Assembly (NCBI GenBank): GCA_027491315.1
Contig: JAIXWL010000013.1
Location: 1-56,541, forward strand
Origin: Cytophagaceae bacterium
GTDB lineage: Bacteria; Bacteroidota; Bacteroidia; Cytophagales; Spirosomataceae
DNA length: 56,541 nucleotides
Reading direction: 5' to 3'
The notes under the pieces were generated by a model that saw only the letters and a program-made list of their open reading frames with translations, was not told the origin of the DNA and did no database searches. Shown here piece after piece: positions 7,734 to 16,912 of the stretch. Each line of letters starts with the position of its first letter. The stretch's first letter is position 1. The position numbers and the translations under genes are program-made.

Positions 7734-8972
7734 TATTTCCTCCATCCCAAACTTGATATATTGCTCCCAATCATATGCATTGATATCATGTTTACCATCT
7801 CGAATATGGTAACGAATTAGCTTGCCGACAGGTTGATTTAGGCCAGGCATATCAATATTTCCCAAACCTTTTTTCCCATATAAAGCATAAACTTTTTCCA
7901 TTTCTTTGGCGCCTAAAAACTCCCCTTTCGGGTCAGACCATTGATCGCCAAAGGCAGAGGCTACATATACAGGACGAGGAGCCATCAAACTCAACAAAAT
8001 ATGCTGGTCAAAGGGCAATTCATTTTCGCGATCAGCATAGCTAGCAAATTTAGGGATAAACCAATGTGGGAAACTGTTCGTGATTCGCCAAATGGTTTCA
8101 CCATAAATTCGTCTACTGATTGCAGCACCACCCTCTCCAGATTCATTGGATATAATAGCTGCGAATCGACGGTCATTGGCACCTGCCCATAAAGCAGCCT
8201 TGCCTAGTCGCGAATGTCCATGTAACAAAACTTTTTTTGCATTTATTTGTGGGATACTTTGGGCTAAGTCCAACATCCTGCTTAATCCCCATGCCCAGGC
8301 ACCAATGGCTGTCCAGTCCTCTGTTTTCAAGCCTAGTTCAGCAGCCAAATGGGTTCTAAGTCCGTTTTTATACCCTTGAGCAAAATCTTCTTCAAAATCC
8401 CCACAGGCAGCAGTAATCGTACCGAATCCGGCATCTACTACTTTTTCAATTTGCCATCTACTGGCCCATTCACCTCGAGATGAGGCTTGAGAAATATTAT
8501 TAATGAATTTAGGATCATTATTACAAACCACATATTTGTCAAAAACCGGAATACCTTCGTCGGAACTAATCGTTTGATTTCCGCAGAAATTCAATCCCAT
8601 AAATACAGGAACTGGCTTATTTGACTTAGGCAAAATCACCACCACGGTAGCTTGAACTTTTCCTGCAAAATCCATTTTCCAAATCGACTGAATGGCTTTT
8701 CCACCTAAAATTTCCTTTTGAGATATAAGCTTATTGGTCTGTTTAACCGACTTTTTAGGCATTTGGCCATACATGTGATCAGCAAATAAGGTCAACCATT
8801 GGGCTCTATTTTTCTCCCAATCTTCTTTACTGCTTATTTTTTTAGAACCAATCAATAATGGGTCAGGCAAGGTAATAGGACCCACTTTGCTTTCATCATA
8901 ATTTGCTACAAATGGTTTTTGCTGTGCCATAATCGTGGTGCTTATCAAACAAAAAAAGAGGAACTTTTTCAT
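7719..8972 (-). CDS. Secreted alpha/beta-hydrolase, CE15 glucuronoyl esterase-like
   Basis: This 417-residue protein has a signal peptide ending near MAQQ. The nucleophile elbow is GHSRLGK with S254, matching the GxSRxGK motif of CE15 glucuronoyl esterases. A following NESGEGGAA segment and the late DGKHDINAYDW with its His supply the rest of the triad. CE15 enzymes cut ester links between lignin and glucuronoyl xylan; some relatives act on other sugar esters. The length fits the family. The last four residues (GVRD) and the stop are encoded by the heptad array. It lies 28 nt after the RbsB-like gene in the same direction and may extend the sugar operon. Confidence 0.82.
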   Translation of the reverse strand: MKKFLFFCLISTTIMAQQKPFVANYDESKVGPITLPDPLLIGSKKISSKEDWEKNRAQWLTLFADHMYGQMPKKSVKQTNKLISQKEILGGKAIQSIWKMDFAGKVQATVVVILPKSNKPVPVFMGLNFCGNQTISSDEGIPVFDKYVVCNNDPKFINNISQASSRGEWASRWQIEKVVDAGFGTITAACGDFEEDFAQGYKNGLRTHLAAELGLKTEDWTAIGAWAWGLSRMLDLAQSIPQINAKKVLLHGHSRLGKAALWAGANDRRFAAIISNESGEGGAAISRRIYGETIWRITNSFPHWFIPKFASYADRENELPFDQHILLSLMAPRPVYVASAFGDQWSDPKGEFLGAKEMEKVYALYGKKGLGNIDMPGLNQPVGKLIRYHIRDGKHDINAYDWEQYIKFGMEEIGVRD

Positions 8973-8999
8973 GGAGAAGGTTGATTAAAAAGCTGAAAT

Positions 9000-9908
9000 C
9001 TATTTAGTTTTAACTTGAAACGGAATCAAGACCTGAGTGTCTTTAATCGGCTTTTTACTAATTAAATCCAAAGCCATGGCAATCGCTTGCGCCCCTTGTT
9101 GCTCTGCATTTTGCAAGATCGTAGCATCTAATGTTCCTGCATCAACAGCCTTGATGGCATCACCGATTCCATCGACACTGACCACCACAACTTGTGATTT
9201 CTTTTTCGCATCCAATAATGCCTGCAAAGCACCTAGGCCCATTTCATCATTGTGGGCAAATACGCCTTGAATTTGATCTCCATAGGATTGAATCCAATTT
9301 TCCATCAAGGACATGGACTTAGCCCGATCCCACTCTCCTGTTTGAGTGGCTAGCAACTTGATGTTGGGATATGCTTTTAACGCTTCGACCGCCCCACGTT
9401 CACGATCTATTTGGGCTGCTTGTCCCATATAGCCTTGAATAATCACGATATTACCTTTACCATTTAATTTTTTGGCTAAAAAATCAATCGCCATTTTAGC
9501 GGATTCTGCATCATCAGAACCTACCCATGCATCGGGTTTTTCTTTGGTAGAAGAATTAACATTGACGATAGGAATACCCGCCTTTTTAGCTCGCAAAATA
9601 GCTGGAGAGCTTGCCTCAAATTCAGCAGGATTTAATATAATGGCATCTACTTGTTGACTGATGAAATTCTCCACTTGTTCCACTTGTTTCAAAGCCGATC
9701 GTTCTGCATCCACCACAATCAATTCCACATCGGCATCTTTGGCATGTTTTTCCAAGGAGGCACTCACTTTTTGGATAAACTCATTTTGAAGACTTAACAT
9801 AGAAACACCTATGACGATTTTCTTTTTCCCGTCACTTTCTTTATTTCCACAGGCCCAGGCTAAGCAGATAACTAAACAAGTAAATAAAATACGTAAACTA
9901 ATTTTCAT
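9000..9908 (-). CDS. Sugar ABC transporter substrate-binding lipoprotein (RbsB-like)
   Basis: This 302-residue protein has a lipobox LAWAC with C20 as the lipidated cysteine, followed by a periplasmic-binding-protein type I fold of the ribose/galactose class. Features include VIGVSM, IILNPAEF, GIPIVNVNSS, GNIVIIQGYMGQAAQIDRE and FAHNDEMGLGAL, as in RbsB-like proteins. It captures a monosaccharide or cyclitol in the periplasm and hands it to the permease one nt upstream. In a Bacteroidota cell it would be anchored to the inner membrane. The exact ligand cannot be read from the sequence. Confidence 0.9.
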   Translation of the reverse strand: MKISLRILFTCLVICLAWACGNKESDGKKKIVIGVSMLSLQNEFIQKVSASLEKHAKDADVELIVVDAERSALKQVEQVENFISQQVDAIILNPAEFEASSPAILRAKKAGIPIVNVNSSTKEKPDAWVGSDDAESAKMAIDFLAKKLNGKGNIVIIQGYMGQAAQIDRERGAVEALKAYPNIKLLATQTGEWDRAKSMSLMENWIQSYGDQIQGVFAHNDEMGLGALQALLDAKKKSQVVVVSVDGIGDAIKAVDAGTLDATILQNAEQQGAQAIAMALDLISKKPIKDTQVLIPFQVKTK

Positions 9909-9909
9909 G

Positions 9910-10863
9910 CTAACGTTTCATTTTTTGATAAACACTATCTAATACAACTGCTAATATAATGATTCCACCCATGACTACTTGCTGCCAATAGGCTGAAACA
10001 TTTAATAAATCCAATCCATTATTAATTACCCCAATGAACAATACCCCCAAAAGAGTTCCTGTCATACTTCCTTTACCTCCACGCGTACTAGTACCCCCTA
10101 TAATTACGGCCGCAATAGCATCTAATTCAAATCCTAATCCCGCATTAGGTTGCCCAGTATTGATACGTGCAGATAACAATATACCACCCAAAGCCGCAAA
10201 CAAGCCACTAATAGTATATACCCACCATTTTACTTTAGCTACAGGAATACCTGCTACCCAAGCTGCAGTTTCATTTCCACCAATGGCAGTCACGTAGCGA
10301 CCAAAAACCGTTTGTGTCAAAACGAAATGACAAATAAGGTAGGTGCCTATTAAAAATAAGATGGGAATTGGAATGCCGAATAAGTCTCCGTTTCCCAGAA
10401 AGTTAAAAGATTCCGATAAGTCTGAAACTGGCCTTCCCGAAGAAATGATTAAGGCTGCTCCGCGAGCAATGGTCATGGTTCCCAAGGTGACGATGAAAGG
10501 CGGAACTTTAGATAAGATGACCGTAAATCCATTCAAAGCACCCATCAGTGCCCCTACTGTCAAGGCCATAAATAAGGACAAATAAACATTGCCACCTTCA
10601 GATTTGGCAAATAATGCGGCCACGACACCCGCCACAGCCAACATGGACCCTAAGGACAAGTCTATTCCACCTGAAATAATCACAAAAGTCACTCCAAAGG
10701 CCAAAATGGCATTAACGGACACTTGATTCAAAATGACTAATAAATTGGTATCGGTTAAAAAACGTGGTGTCAAAGTGGATATTAAGACACACATTAAAAT
10801 CAGGGCTAGAAAGATTCCTCCCGATTGACTACCAAAAAGTATTTTTTTCAAATTCATACGCAT
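9910..10863 (-). CDS. Sugar ABC transporter permease (RbsC-like)
   Basis: This 317-residue protein is highly hydrophobic with about eight to ten membrane segments. It carries typical RbsC/BPD_transp_2 landmarks: NAILAFGVTFVIISGGIDLS near the N-terminus and AVIIGGTSTRGGKGSMTGTLLG near the C-terminus, the latter being the ATPase-coupling loop. It lies one nt after the ATPase gene and one nt before the binding-protein gene. A second ATG at 10857 would shorten it by two residues. Confidence 0.92.
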   Translation of the reverse strand: MRMNLKKILFGSQSGGIFLALILMCVLISTLTPRFLTDTNLLVILNQVSVNAILAFGVTFVIISGGIDLSLGSMLAVAGVVAALFAKSEGGNVYLSLFMALTVGALMGALNGFTVILSKVPPFIVTLGTMTIARGAALIISSGRPVSDLSESFNFLGNGDLFGIPIPILFLIGTYLICHFVLTQTVFGRYVTAIGGNETAAWVAGIPVAKVKWWVYTISGLFAALGGILLSARINTGQPNAGLGFELDAIAAVIIGGTSTRGGKGSMTGTLLGVLFIGVINNGLDLLNVSAYWQQVVMGGIIILAVVLDSVYQKMKR

Positions 10864-10864
10864 A

Positions 10865-12370
10865 TTATTTCATAGCATAAGACATAATCTCTGCTGGGCT
10901 AGTCTCTTCTTTATGTAAGGTAGCGGTTTGCTTTCCTTTGGATATTACCAAAATCCGATCACTCATGTGCATCAATTCAGGCAAATCGGAAGAAATCAAT
11001 ATGATGGATTTACCTTGTTTACTTAATTCAGCCATTAAGGTATAAATTTCGAATTTGGCTTGCACATCGATTCCTCGGGTAGGTTCATCCAATATTAAAA
11101 CCTCGGGGACATGTTGCAAAACACGTCCAAAAACCACTTTTTGTTGATTTCCACCACTTAAATTCATCACCGCTTGTTCTGGACCCTTGGATTTGATTTT
11201 AAGTCGTGCTATATGCCCCTTGGCTATTTCTTTTTCTTTCGCTTGATTCAACACTCCCCAACGCTGAAAATCCAACAAAGAAGATAAGCTTATATTTTGT
11301 TGAATCGAAAACTCAGGAATAAATCCCATTTCCTTTCTATCCTCACTGACATAGCCAATTCCGTGCTTCATGGCGTCTTGAGGATTTTTGAACTTGATGG
11401 CTTGCCCCTTCCAAATAATTTCTCCACTTTGAGGAATGAGTAGTCCAGCTAAAGCTTTACCGATGTCCGTCCTACCGGCACCCACCAATCCCCCCAAACC
11501 TAAGATTTCTCCTTGGTGTAAATCAAAATGAATATCTTGAAATAAATTTGGAATACCCAAGCATTTAACCTGCAAACACAAATCTCCTCTTAGCACCTCA
11601 CGCTGAGGGAAAAATTGATTCATTTCCCGGCCTACCATTTGTTGGACAACCTCTTGCTCAGTACTATCATCCCTTAATTTTGATGATATTAAATAACCAT
11701 CGCGTAAAACAGATATTCGATCGGAGAAGCCAAATATCTCCTCCATTTTGTGGGAAGTAAATAAAATACTAACTCCCTCATTTTTTAATTTATTAATTAG
11801 ACGCCGAAACAAGCTTATTTCCTTTTCAGATAAGGAAGAAGTGGGTTCATCCATTAAGATCAATTTGGCTTGCTGAGAGATAGCCCTCAAGATCTCCACG
11901 AGTTGTTGTTCGGCAATCGATAAATTCTTAACTAGGGCACTTGGATCCATGGGGATATCACAATCCGCCAACAATTCCAAAGCTTTTAATCGGGCATTTT
12001 TCTTCCTTTCCCAAGGCCAGAATCCCAATTCATTTTCTCTTCCCAAAAAGATATTTTCTTCAACACTTAATTCTGGTATCAACATTAATTCTTGATGAAT
12101 CATGGATATTCCGCTATCCATGATTTGTTTCAAACTTTGCTGCTGACGTTTTTGACCAAAAAAAATCACCTCCCCTTTATCGGGAGAGATGATTCCTAAA
12201 ATAGTCTTCATTAAAGTAGATTTACCGGCTCCATTTTCACCCACTAAGGCGTGGATTTCTCCTGGATATAAGGATAAATCAACGGAATGTAAGATGGGAG
12301 TTCCCGAATAAGCAATAGATACATGACTGAGCTCTAGTACTGGTTTCTCTCCTTCCACCCTACATTCCAT
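10865..12370 (-). CDS. Sugar ABC transporter ATP-binding protein (RbsA-like)
   Basis: This 501-residue protein has two fused ABC domains, the size and layout of RbsA/MglA. The first has Walker A GENGAGKST, signature LSIAEQQ and Walker B LILMDEPTSSLS. The second has a degenerate Walker A (GLVGAGRTD), signature LSGGNQQKVV and LILDEPTRGID, as usual in this family. It powers sugar uptake through the adjacent permease. It follows the Gfo/Idh gene by 8 nt, so the importer is part of the same transcription unit as the sugar enzymes. Confidence 0.93.
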   Translation of the reverse strand: MECRVEGEKPVLELSHVSIAYSGTPILHSVDLSLYPGEIHALVGENGAGKSTLMKTILGIISPDKGEVIFFGQKRQQQSLKQIMDSGISMIHQELMLIPELSVEENIFLGRENELGFWPWERKKNARLKALELLADCDIPMDPSALVKNLSIAEQQLVEILRAISQQAKLILMDEPTSSLSEKEISLFRRLINKLKNEGVSILFTSHKMEEIFGFSDRISVLRDGYLISSKLRDDSTEQEVVQQMVGREMNQFFPQREVLRGDLCLQVKCLGIPNLFQDIHFDLHQGEILGLGGLVGAGRTDIGKALAGLLIPQSGEIIWKGQAIKFKNPQDAMKHGIGYVSEDRKEMGFIPEFSIQQNISLSSLLDFQRWGVLNQAKEKEIAKGHIARLKIKSKGPEQAVMNLSGGNQQKVVFGRVLQHVPEVLILDEPTRGIDVQAKFEIYTLMAELSKQGKSIILISSDLPELMHMSDRILVISKGKQTATLHKEETSPAEIMSYAMK

Positions 12371-12378
12371 TTAATAAA

Positions 12379-13536
12379 TTAACAAGGCCACTCTACATGA
12401 GTATCCTTCCACTGTTTTTGCTTCGCTGAATCAATCACGGCTTCACATACTTTCTGAGTTTGTAAGGCCTCACGGAAAGTAGGTGAACAAGGTTCGCCTG
12501 TCTCCAATGATTTCAAGAAATCTGCTGCCTGATGCACAAAGCTATGCTCATAACCGATGGATAATCCTGGCACCCACCATTTATCCATGTAAGGCTGATC
12601 ACCATCTGTTACCAAGATAGACTTCCAACCACGCACGATAGAATCATCCGCATGATCATACATTTCTAAACGGTTCAGGTCATGTAAATCCCAACGAAGA
12701 GAAGCATGCTCACCATTGATTTCAAATGTATATAAAGCCTTATGTCCACGAGCATAACGCGTAGACTCAAACAAGCCTAAAGAACCATTTTCAAAGTGGC
12801 AGTGAAACAAGCAAGCATCATCAATACCAACTTTTTGCACTTGTCCAGAATCTGTGTGAACACGTTCTTTAATGAACGTTTCAGTCATGGCAGAAACATC
12901 TGTGATTCCACCATTGATCCATAAAGCAGTATCAATACAGTGTGCAAGCAAGTCGCCCGTAACACCAGAACCAGCTGCCTCAACGTCTAAACGCCAAGTA
13001 CCGGCACCCCCTTGAGGTAAATCTGGACTAATGGTCCAATCCTGCAAGAAGTTGGCACGGTAATGAAAAATACGACCTAATTTACCTGAATCAACGATTT
13101 GTTTCGCCAAAGTTACAGCTGGAAGACGGCGGTAATTATACCAAACCGTATTCTTGACACCTGAAGCTTCAATTTCCTTAACCATTTCTTCACCCTCAGC
13201 CAATGTTCTCGACAAAGGTTTTTCACAAAGAATCATTTTTCCAGCTTTCGCAGCCGCAATCGCGATTTCAGCGTGAGTATCGTTAGGCGTACAAATATCT
13301 ACTGCATCGATATCATCACGAGCAATTAATTTACGCCAATCTGTTTCGTAGGAAGTATATCCCCATTGCTCAGCGAATGCCTTCACCTTTTCCTCATTTC
13401 TAGAGCAAACAGCTTGCATAACAGGCTCATAAGCTAGATTAGGGAAAAAGTTGGTGATGCGGTTAAAACCATTGGAGTGGGTTCTTCCCATGAAGCCCGT
13501 TCCGATCAATCCTATTCTTAATTTTTTCTTTTCCAT
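12379..13536 (-). CDS. Gfo/Idh/MocA-family sugar oxidoreductase
   Basis: This 385-residue protein has an N-terminal Rossmann fold ([15 protein letters not shown]) and the family motif CEKPLSRT around residues 100-107, whose Lys is catalytic. A C-terminal alpha/beta domain follows, with a [13 protein letters not shown] segment supplying the His/Asp pair. Such enzymes oxidise a ring hydroxyl of a sugar, often C3, with NAD(P). I chose the ATG at 13536 over an upstream TTG. Its neighbours (TIM-barrel isomerase, DUF1080, cupin, RbsABC) suggest that it makes or reduces a keto-sugar. Size and layout also fit inositol or levoglucosan dehydrogenases. Confidence 0.9.
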   Translation of the reverse strand: MEKKKLRIGLIGTGFMGRTHSNGFNRITNFFPNLAYEPVMQAVCSRNEEKVKAFAEQWGYTSYETDWRKLIARDDIDAVDICTPNDTHAEIAIAAAKAGKMILCEKPLSRTLAEGEEMVKEIEASGVKNTVWYNYRRLPAVTLAKQIVDSGKLGRIFHYRANFLQDWTISPDLPQGGAGTWRLDVEAAGSGVTGDLLAHCIDTALWINGGITDVSAMTETFIKERVHTDSGQVQKVGIDDACLFHCHFENGSLGLFESTRYARGHKALYTFEINGEHASLRWDLHDLNRLEMYDHADDSIVRGWKSILVTDGDQPYMDKWWVPGLSIGYEHSFVHQAADFLKSLETGEPCSPTFREALQTQKVCEAVIDSAKQKQWKDTHVEWPC

Positions 13537-13557
13537 TGTCAAATATATTTCAAAATC

Positions 13558-14589
13558 TTAAGACCAACCATGTGCATTGCGTACCTTAATCATGGTAGCT
13601 AAAATGTCATTCCAGGTTTTTTGTTGTAACATTACATCATTGCTGAACATACAACCATCCCAACAAATATGCTTGAATGCTTTAGTCAATTCACCTTTTT
13701 CATCACGTAACCAAAATCCAGCATCTTCAGCCACCACTAATTTTCCATTAGGATCTGTAGCTTGGCAGTGTCTACCAGTTTTATCGTGACTACCTGTTCC
13801 ATGCACTGTTCCGTCATTTTGAGCTACGTGGAAGTCGATGGTCCAAGGACGAAGCGCCGCTGTTAATTGGCGTAAAGCATCTTTCAACACTTCACGATCA
13901 GACCAGTCGTAACCTTCTGGTAAGATACAATCCTCCGGAGAATTATAACCCATGGTATACAACAAAGTATGTGACATATCCGCTTGGAAACCGATGTTTT
14001 TACGATCTACGGCTTCCAAAGTAGCTACCATGTGACGCCAAGAGTGCATACCACCCCAGCATATTTCACCTTCAGCAGCTAAACGCTCGCCGTAATCAGC
14101 TGCCACATCACAAGCCCTTTGAAAGGTTTCTACAATTTTCTTGGAATTACCTACTGGATCTTTGGCCCAATCAGACACACCACTGGCAGAATCAATACGT
14201 ACAATACCGTTAGGACGAATGCCCATTTCACGTAAAGTTTGACCGATTTCACATGATTTTTTGACCATGTCAACAAAAGTGTCTTGATCTGCCTTAGAGC
14301 CAATAGCAGGTCCACCCCAAATAGGAGCAACCAAACTACCAATTTCTAAACCATGAGCTGCTACTTTATCGGCAAGGCGTTTTGCGCCTTCCTTACCCGA
14401 ATTAATATCAAAATGCGGATCAAATAAACCCACATCCACCCCATCAAATTTTACGCCATCCACTTCTGCAGCCGCAGTCATTTCAAGCATTTGATCTAAA
14501 GAAATAACTGGCTCGGAATCTGGACCCTTACCCACGATGCCAGGCCAAGTGGCATTATGCAATTTTGGATAATTATTTATTTGTGTCAT
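13558..14589 (-). CDS. Sugar phosphate isomerase/epimerase-family TIM-barrel protein
   Basis: This 343-residue protein has no signal peptide. It shows the AP endonuclease 2-type TIM-barrel pattern with metal-binding residues: RLAAEGEICWGG (Glu), FQADMSHTLL (Asp and His) and TIDFHVAQNDGTVHGTG (His). Members include xylose isomerase-like epimerases and lyases that act on keto-sugars. It lies 21 nt after the cupin gene and 21 nt before the Gfo/Idh gene. Together they could convert an oxidised sugar by epimerisation or beta-elimination. The specific reaction is not known. Confidence 0.87.
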   Translation of the reverse strand: MTQINNYPKLHNATWPGIVGKGPDSEPVISLDQMLEMTAAAEVDGVKFDGVDVGLFDPHFDINSGKEGAKRLADKVAAHGLEIGSLVAPIWGGPAIGSKADQDTFVDMVKKSCEIGQTLREMGIRPNGIVRIDSASGVSDWAKDPVGNSKKIVETFQRACDVAADYGERLAAEGEICWGGMHSWRHMVATLEAVDRKNIGFQADMSHTLLYTMGYNSPEDCILPEGYDWSDREVLKDALRQLTAALRPWTIDFHVAQNDGTVHGTGSHDKTGRHCQATDPNGKLVVAEDAGFWLRDEKGELTKAFKHICWDGCMFSNDVMLQQKTWNDILATMIKVRNAHGWS

Positions 14590-14611
14590 TTGTTCAAATG
14601 GTTTATATCAA

Positions 14612-15820
14612 TTATAATTTTAAATCAGGATTGTTTGGACCAAAGTGCTTCAACATCACAATAGGATCAGTAGAAGAATGGTTTGTGATGACAACGCCTT
14701 CTTGAGCCGCTTTTTCAGTCACAAAGAACTCATCATTGGTTAATTGGCCGTAACGAATCATGGCTGGTGTTTCAATATTCCAAACACCCATTTTACCATG
14801 ACCTTGCATCATGATTAAGCCATAAGCAGCGGCATCTTTGATGGTAACAGTTTGACCAGGGAATACAGTTAATTCTTTGGCAGAGAATGCTTCCGAACGG
14901 TAGCAAACCCATTTCTCAGAATACCCTTCTTTAGCCATTTCAGCCTCATCCTTTACAGGAATAGGAGCCATAAAACGAGTTTCCAATAAATTAGGATTGG
15001 TATTTAAGTCCCAGTCAATAACTTCCATCAATTGGTCATAATTACCGATTTCTTCTTTTGGAGTACCATTCCACAATAATTCCTCTGGAATGATTGCCTC
15101 ATTAACCAAAGATTGGTACATGGCAAACACGTCAGAAGCTTTCTGAGGCTCATAAGTACAAAGGCTACCTGGAGCATGTAACATGCCTGGAGGCACATCC
15201 CAACCTGTTCCCGGAATTAATGGGAAAGCTTGAGAGAACATGGTGATTTTATTATCACCCTTGGTAAAGTTCTGTAAACATTCTTTGATTTGCTCTTTGG
15301 TGGTTCCCGGTGCAATACCAAAGAACGTATAAGGAAAATCACCTCCATGGTTATTCAATTGTGGAGGAAAATAATATGCTTCTGGCTTACCTAATTGTCC
15401 AATCTTAGCCGCATGCTCGTCATTGTGGTGAATGTGGTGAGGTAAAGGACCCATGTTATCAAAAAACTTGGAATACATAGGCCAAGACTTATATTCATTC
15501 CAAAGACGATCACCGATAATTTGGCCGCCTAATTCTTCAATGACATCCTTTAATAGGATTTGTTCTTCCTTGCCACCTTCAGAATAAACTACAGCACTTA
15601 GACCTTCGTTTTCTCCGGTTAATGGACCATTTTTAGCAGGGGTAGTAGATGATAACCAACGCTCATCAATTCCTCCTCGTACTCCACCGAGTACATAATA
15701 ATCATCTGGATGCAATTTAATACGACGACCTGGAACACAAAATGATCTGGGTACCCAAGTTGGCGCTAAACGCAATATACCCTTTCCTTGCTCCAGGGCT
15801 TTTTCTGCTTTGTTTTTCAT
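14612..15820 (-). CDS. Cupin-type protein, mannose-6-phosphate isomerase-like
   Basis: This 402-residue protein has a central cupin segment: PLPHHIHHNDEHA, with clustered His and Glu for a metal, and later GTGWDVPPGMLHAPGSLCTYEP with a further His. A second cupin-like segment lies at the C-terminus (FPGQTVTIKDAAAYGLIMMQGHG). This two-domain layout resembles class I mannose-6-phosphate isomerases and related sugar isomerases, but similarity looks distant. I chose the ATG at 15820 over a TTG at 15832. It is 16 nt after the DUF4432 gene. A sugar isomerase role is inferred from the fold and neighbours. Confidence 0.7.
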   Translation of the reverse strand: MKNKAEKALEQGKGILRLAPTWVPRSFCVPGRRIKLHPDDYYVLGGVRGGIDERWLSSTTPAKNGPLTGENEGLSAVVYSEGGKEEQILLKDVIEELGGQIIGDRLWNEYKSWPMYSKFFDNMGPLPHHIHHNDEHAAKIGQLGKPEAYYFPPQLNNHGGDFPYTFFGIAPGTTKEQIKECLQNFTKGDNKITMFSQAFPLIPGTGWDVPPGMLHAPGSLCTYEPQKASDVFAMYQSLVNEAIIPEELLWNGTPKEEIGNYDQLMEVIDWDLNTNPNLLETRFMAPIPVKDEAEMAKEGYSEKWVCYRSEAFSAKELTVFPGQTVTIKDAAAYGLIMMQGHGKMGVWNIETPAMIRYGQLTNDEFFVTEKAAQEGVVITNHSSTDPIVMLKHFGPNNPDLKL

Positions 15821-15836
15821 AAGAATAGGCAATCTT

Positions 15837-16898
15837 TTATTGTATAAAATTAGTTAATTTCTCTGCTTGTTTTTGTTGATCTAAGACTTCTAAAGTCACA
15901 GAAAAACGCTTACTGGCTCTAGGGGCTAAAAAAACTAAAGAGCCTTCTTCCCTAGCTGCTTTTTGGCCTATGGGAGGGTTCGTTCCAGGTTCTATCCCGG
16001 TGACATATTCATCCTTTCCCCAATGCTGCCAATTGGTTAAACTAGGCAATGTCCTTTTGTCGTACGACATCTTGACTCCTAGTCCTAGCTTTTCATTGTA
16101 AAGTCCGCAAGCTACTTGATGCTGGGCATCTGTGGCTGCATCGATAAAGGCAACTTCTTCTCCCCCACCCAAATGGATATCCAAGGGTGCTGGACAAGTT
16201 TTATAATCATTTCCTTCCTTGAAAATCAAAGCATCTTGAGTTCCCTCAAAACGATATTTCCAAGTTCCTTCCGCTACAATCTTTGTTCCTTGATCTACTA
16301 GAGGCCAACCAAAATTAAAGTGATATAATAACATCAATGGGGCGTCCATATTGCCTTCATTGATGATTTCATCTTCAATCTTTAAAAATGCTTCACCAAG
16401 TCGACCAGAAATAGTTCTTTTCAAAGTCAAACATGGACCAAAAATGACATGTTGACGAATAATACCTGAAATACTCATGTCTAACTGACCTGAGTGAATA
16501 TCAGGCTGTACGATGGACGTAATTTCAGCGATTTGATTACTGATTTTTCCATGGATACCCCGACTGCCATACTCATCTTGCTCGGGTCCTCCCACATGGT
16601 CTAAACCGCAGGTCGTAAGTAGTCCTCCTCCAAAAGTACGTAACCAGTGCAGCCCCTGGTCTGACAGGGGCTGTGGACTGGTAATACCTGCATGGGAAAT
16701 CCATGCTAAACTTTTCTCTTGGTAAAAGGCCTCGGCAATATCCATGCCGCGATCTAGAACTATTTTGTAGCGAAATCCCGCTCCCGTATCCATCCAAGCA
16801 ATTCGAACGCCTCTACCAGCTCCATTATCTAAAGTGGAGGTTTCAATGCCTCCGAGTTGCTTGTGATTGGATATTTTATCTTTCCAAGGATACGTCAT
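15837..16898 (-). CDS. DUF4432-family aldose 1-epimerase-like protein
   Basis: This 353-residue protein has the galactose mutarotase-like beta-sandwich pattern of DUF4432. Markers are VLDRGMDIAEAFYQEKSLAW, a GLLTTCGLDHVG segment, and LLYHFNFGWPLV with a His that could act in ring opening. It has no signal peptide. Such proteins interconvert sugar anomers or bind free hexoses. It is 14 nt downstream of the cytochrome-type dehydrogenase gene. It likely prepares the correct anomer for the oxidoreductase or isomerase of the same locus. Confidence 0.82.
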   Translation of the reverse strand: MTYPWKDKISNHKQLGGIETSTLDNGAGRGVRIAWMDTGAGFRYKIVLDRGMDIAEAFYQEKSLAWISHAGITSPQPLSDQGLHWLRTFGGGLLTTCGLDHVGGPEQDEYGSRGIHGKISNQIAEITSIVQPDIHSGQLDMSISGIIRQHVIFGPCLTLKRTISGRLGEAFLKIEDEIINEGNMDAPLMLLYHFNFGWPLVDQGTKIVAEGTWKYRFEGTQDALIFKEGNDYKTCPAPLDIHLGGGEEVAFIDAATDAQHQVACGLYNEKLGLGVKMSYDKRTLPSLTNWQHWGKDEYVTGIEPGTNPPIGQKAAREEGSLVFLAPRASKRFSVTLEVLDQQKQAEKLTNFIQ

Positions 16899-16912
16899 CT
16901 TTTTCTCTTCAA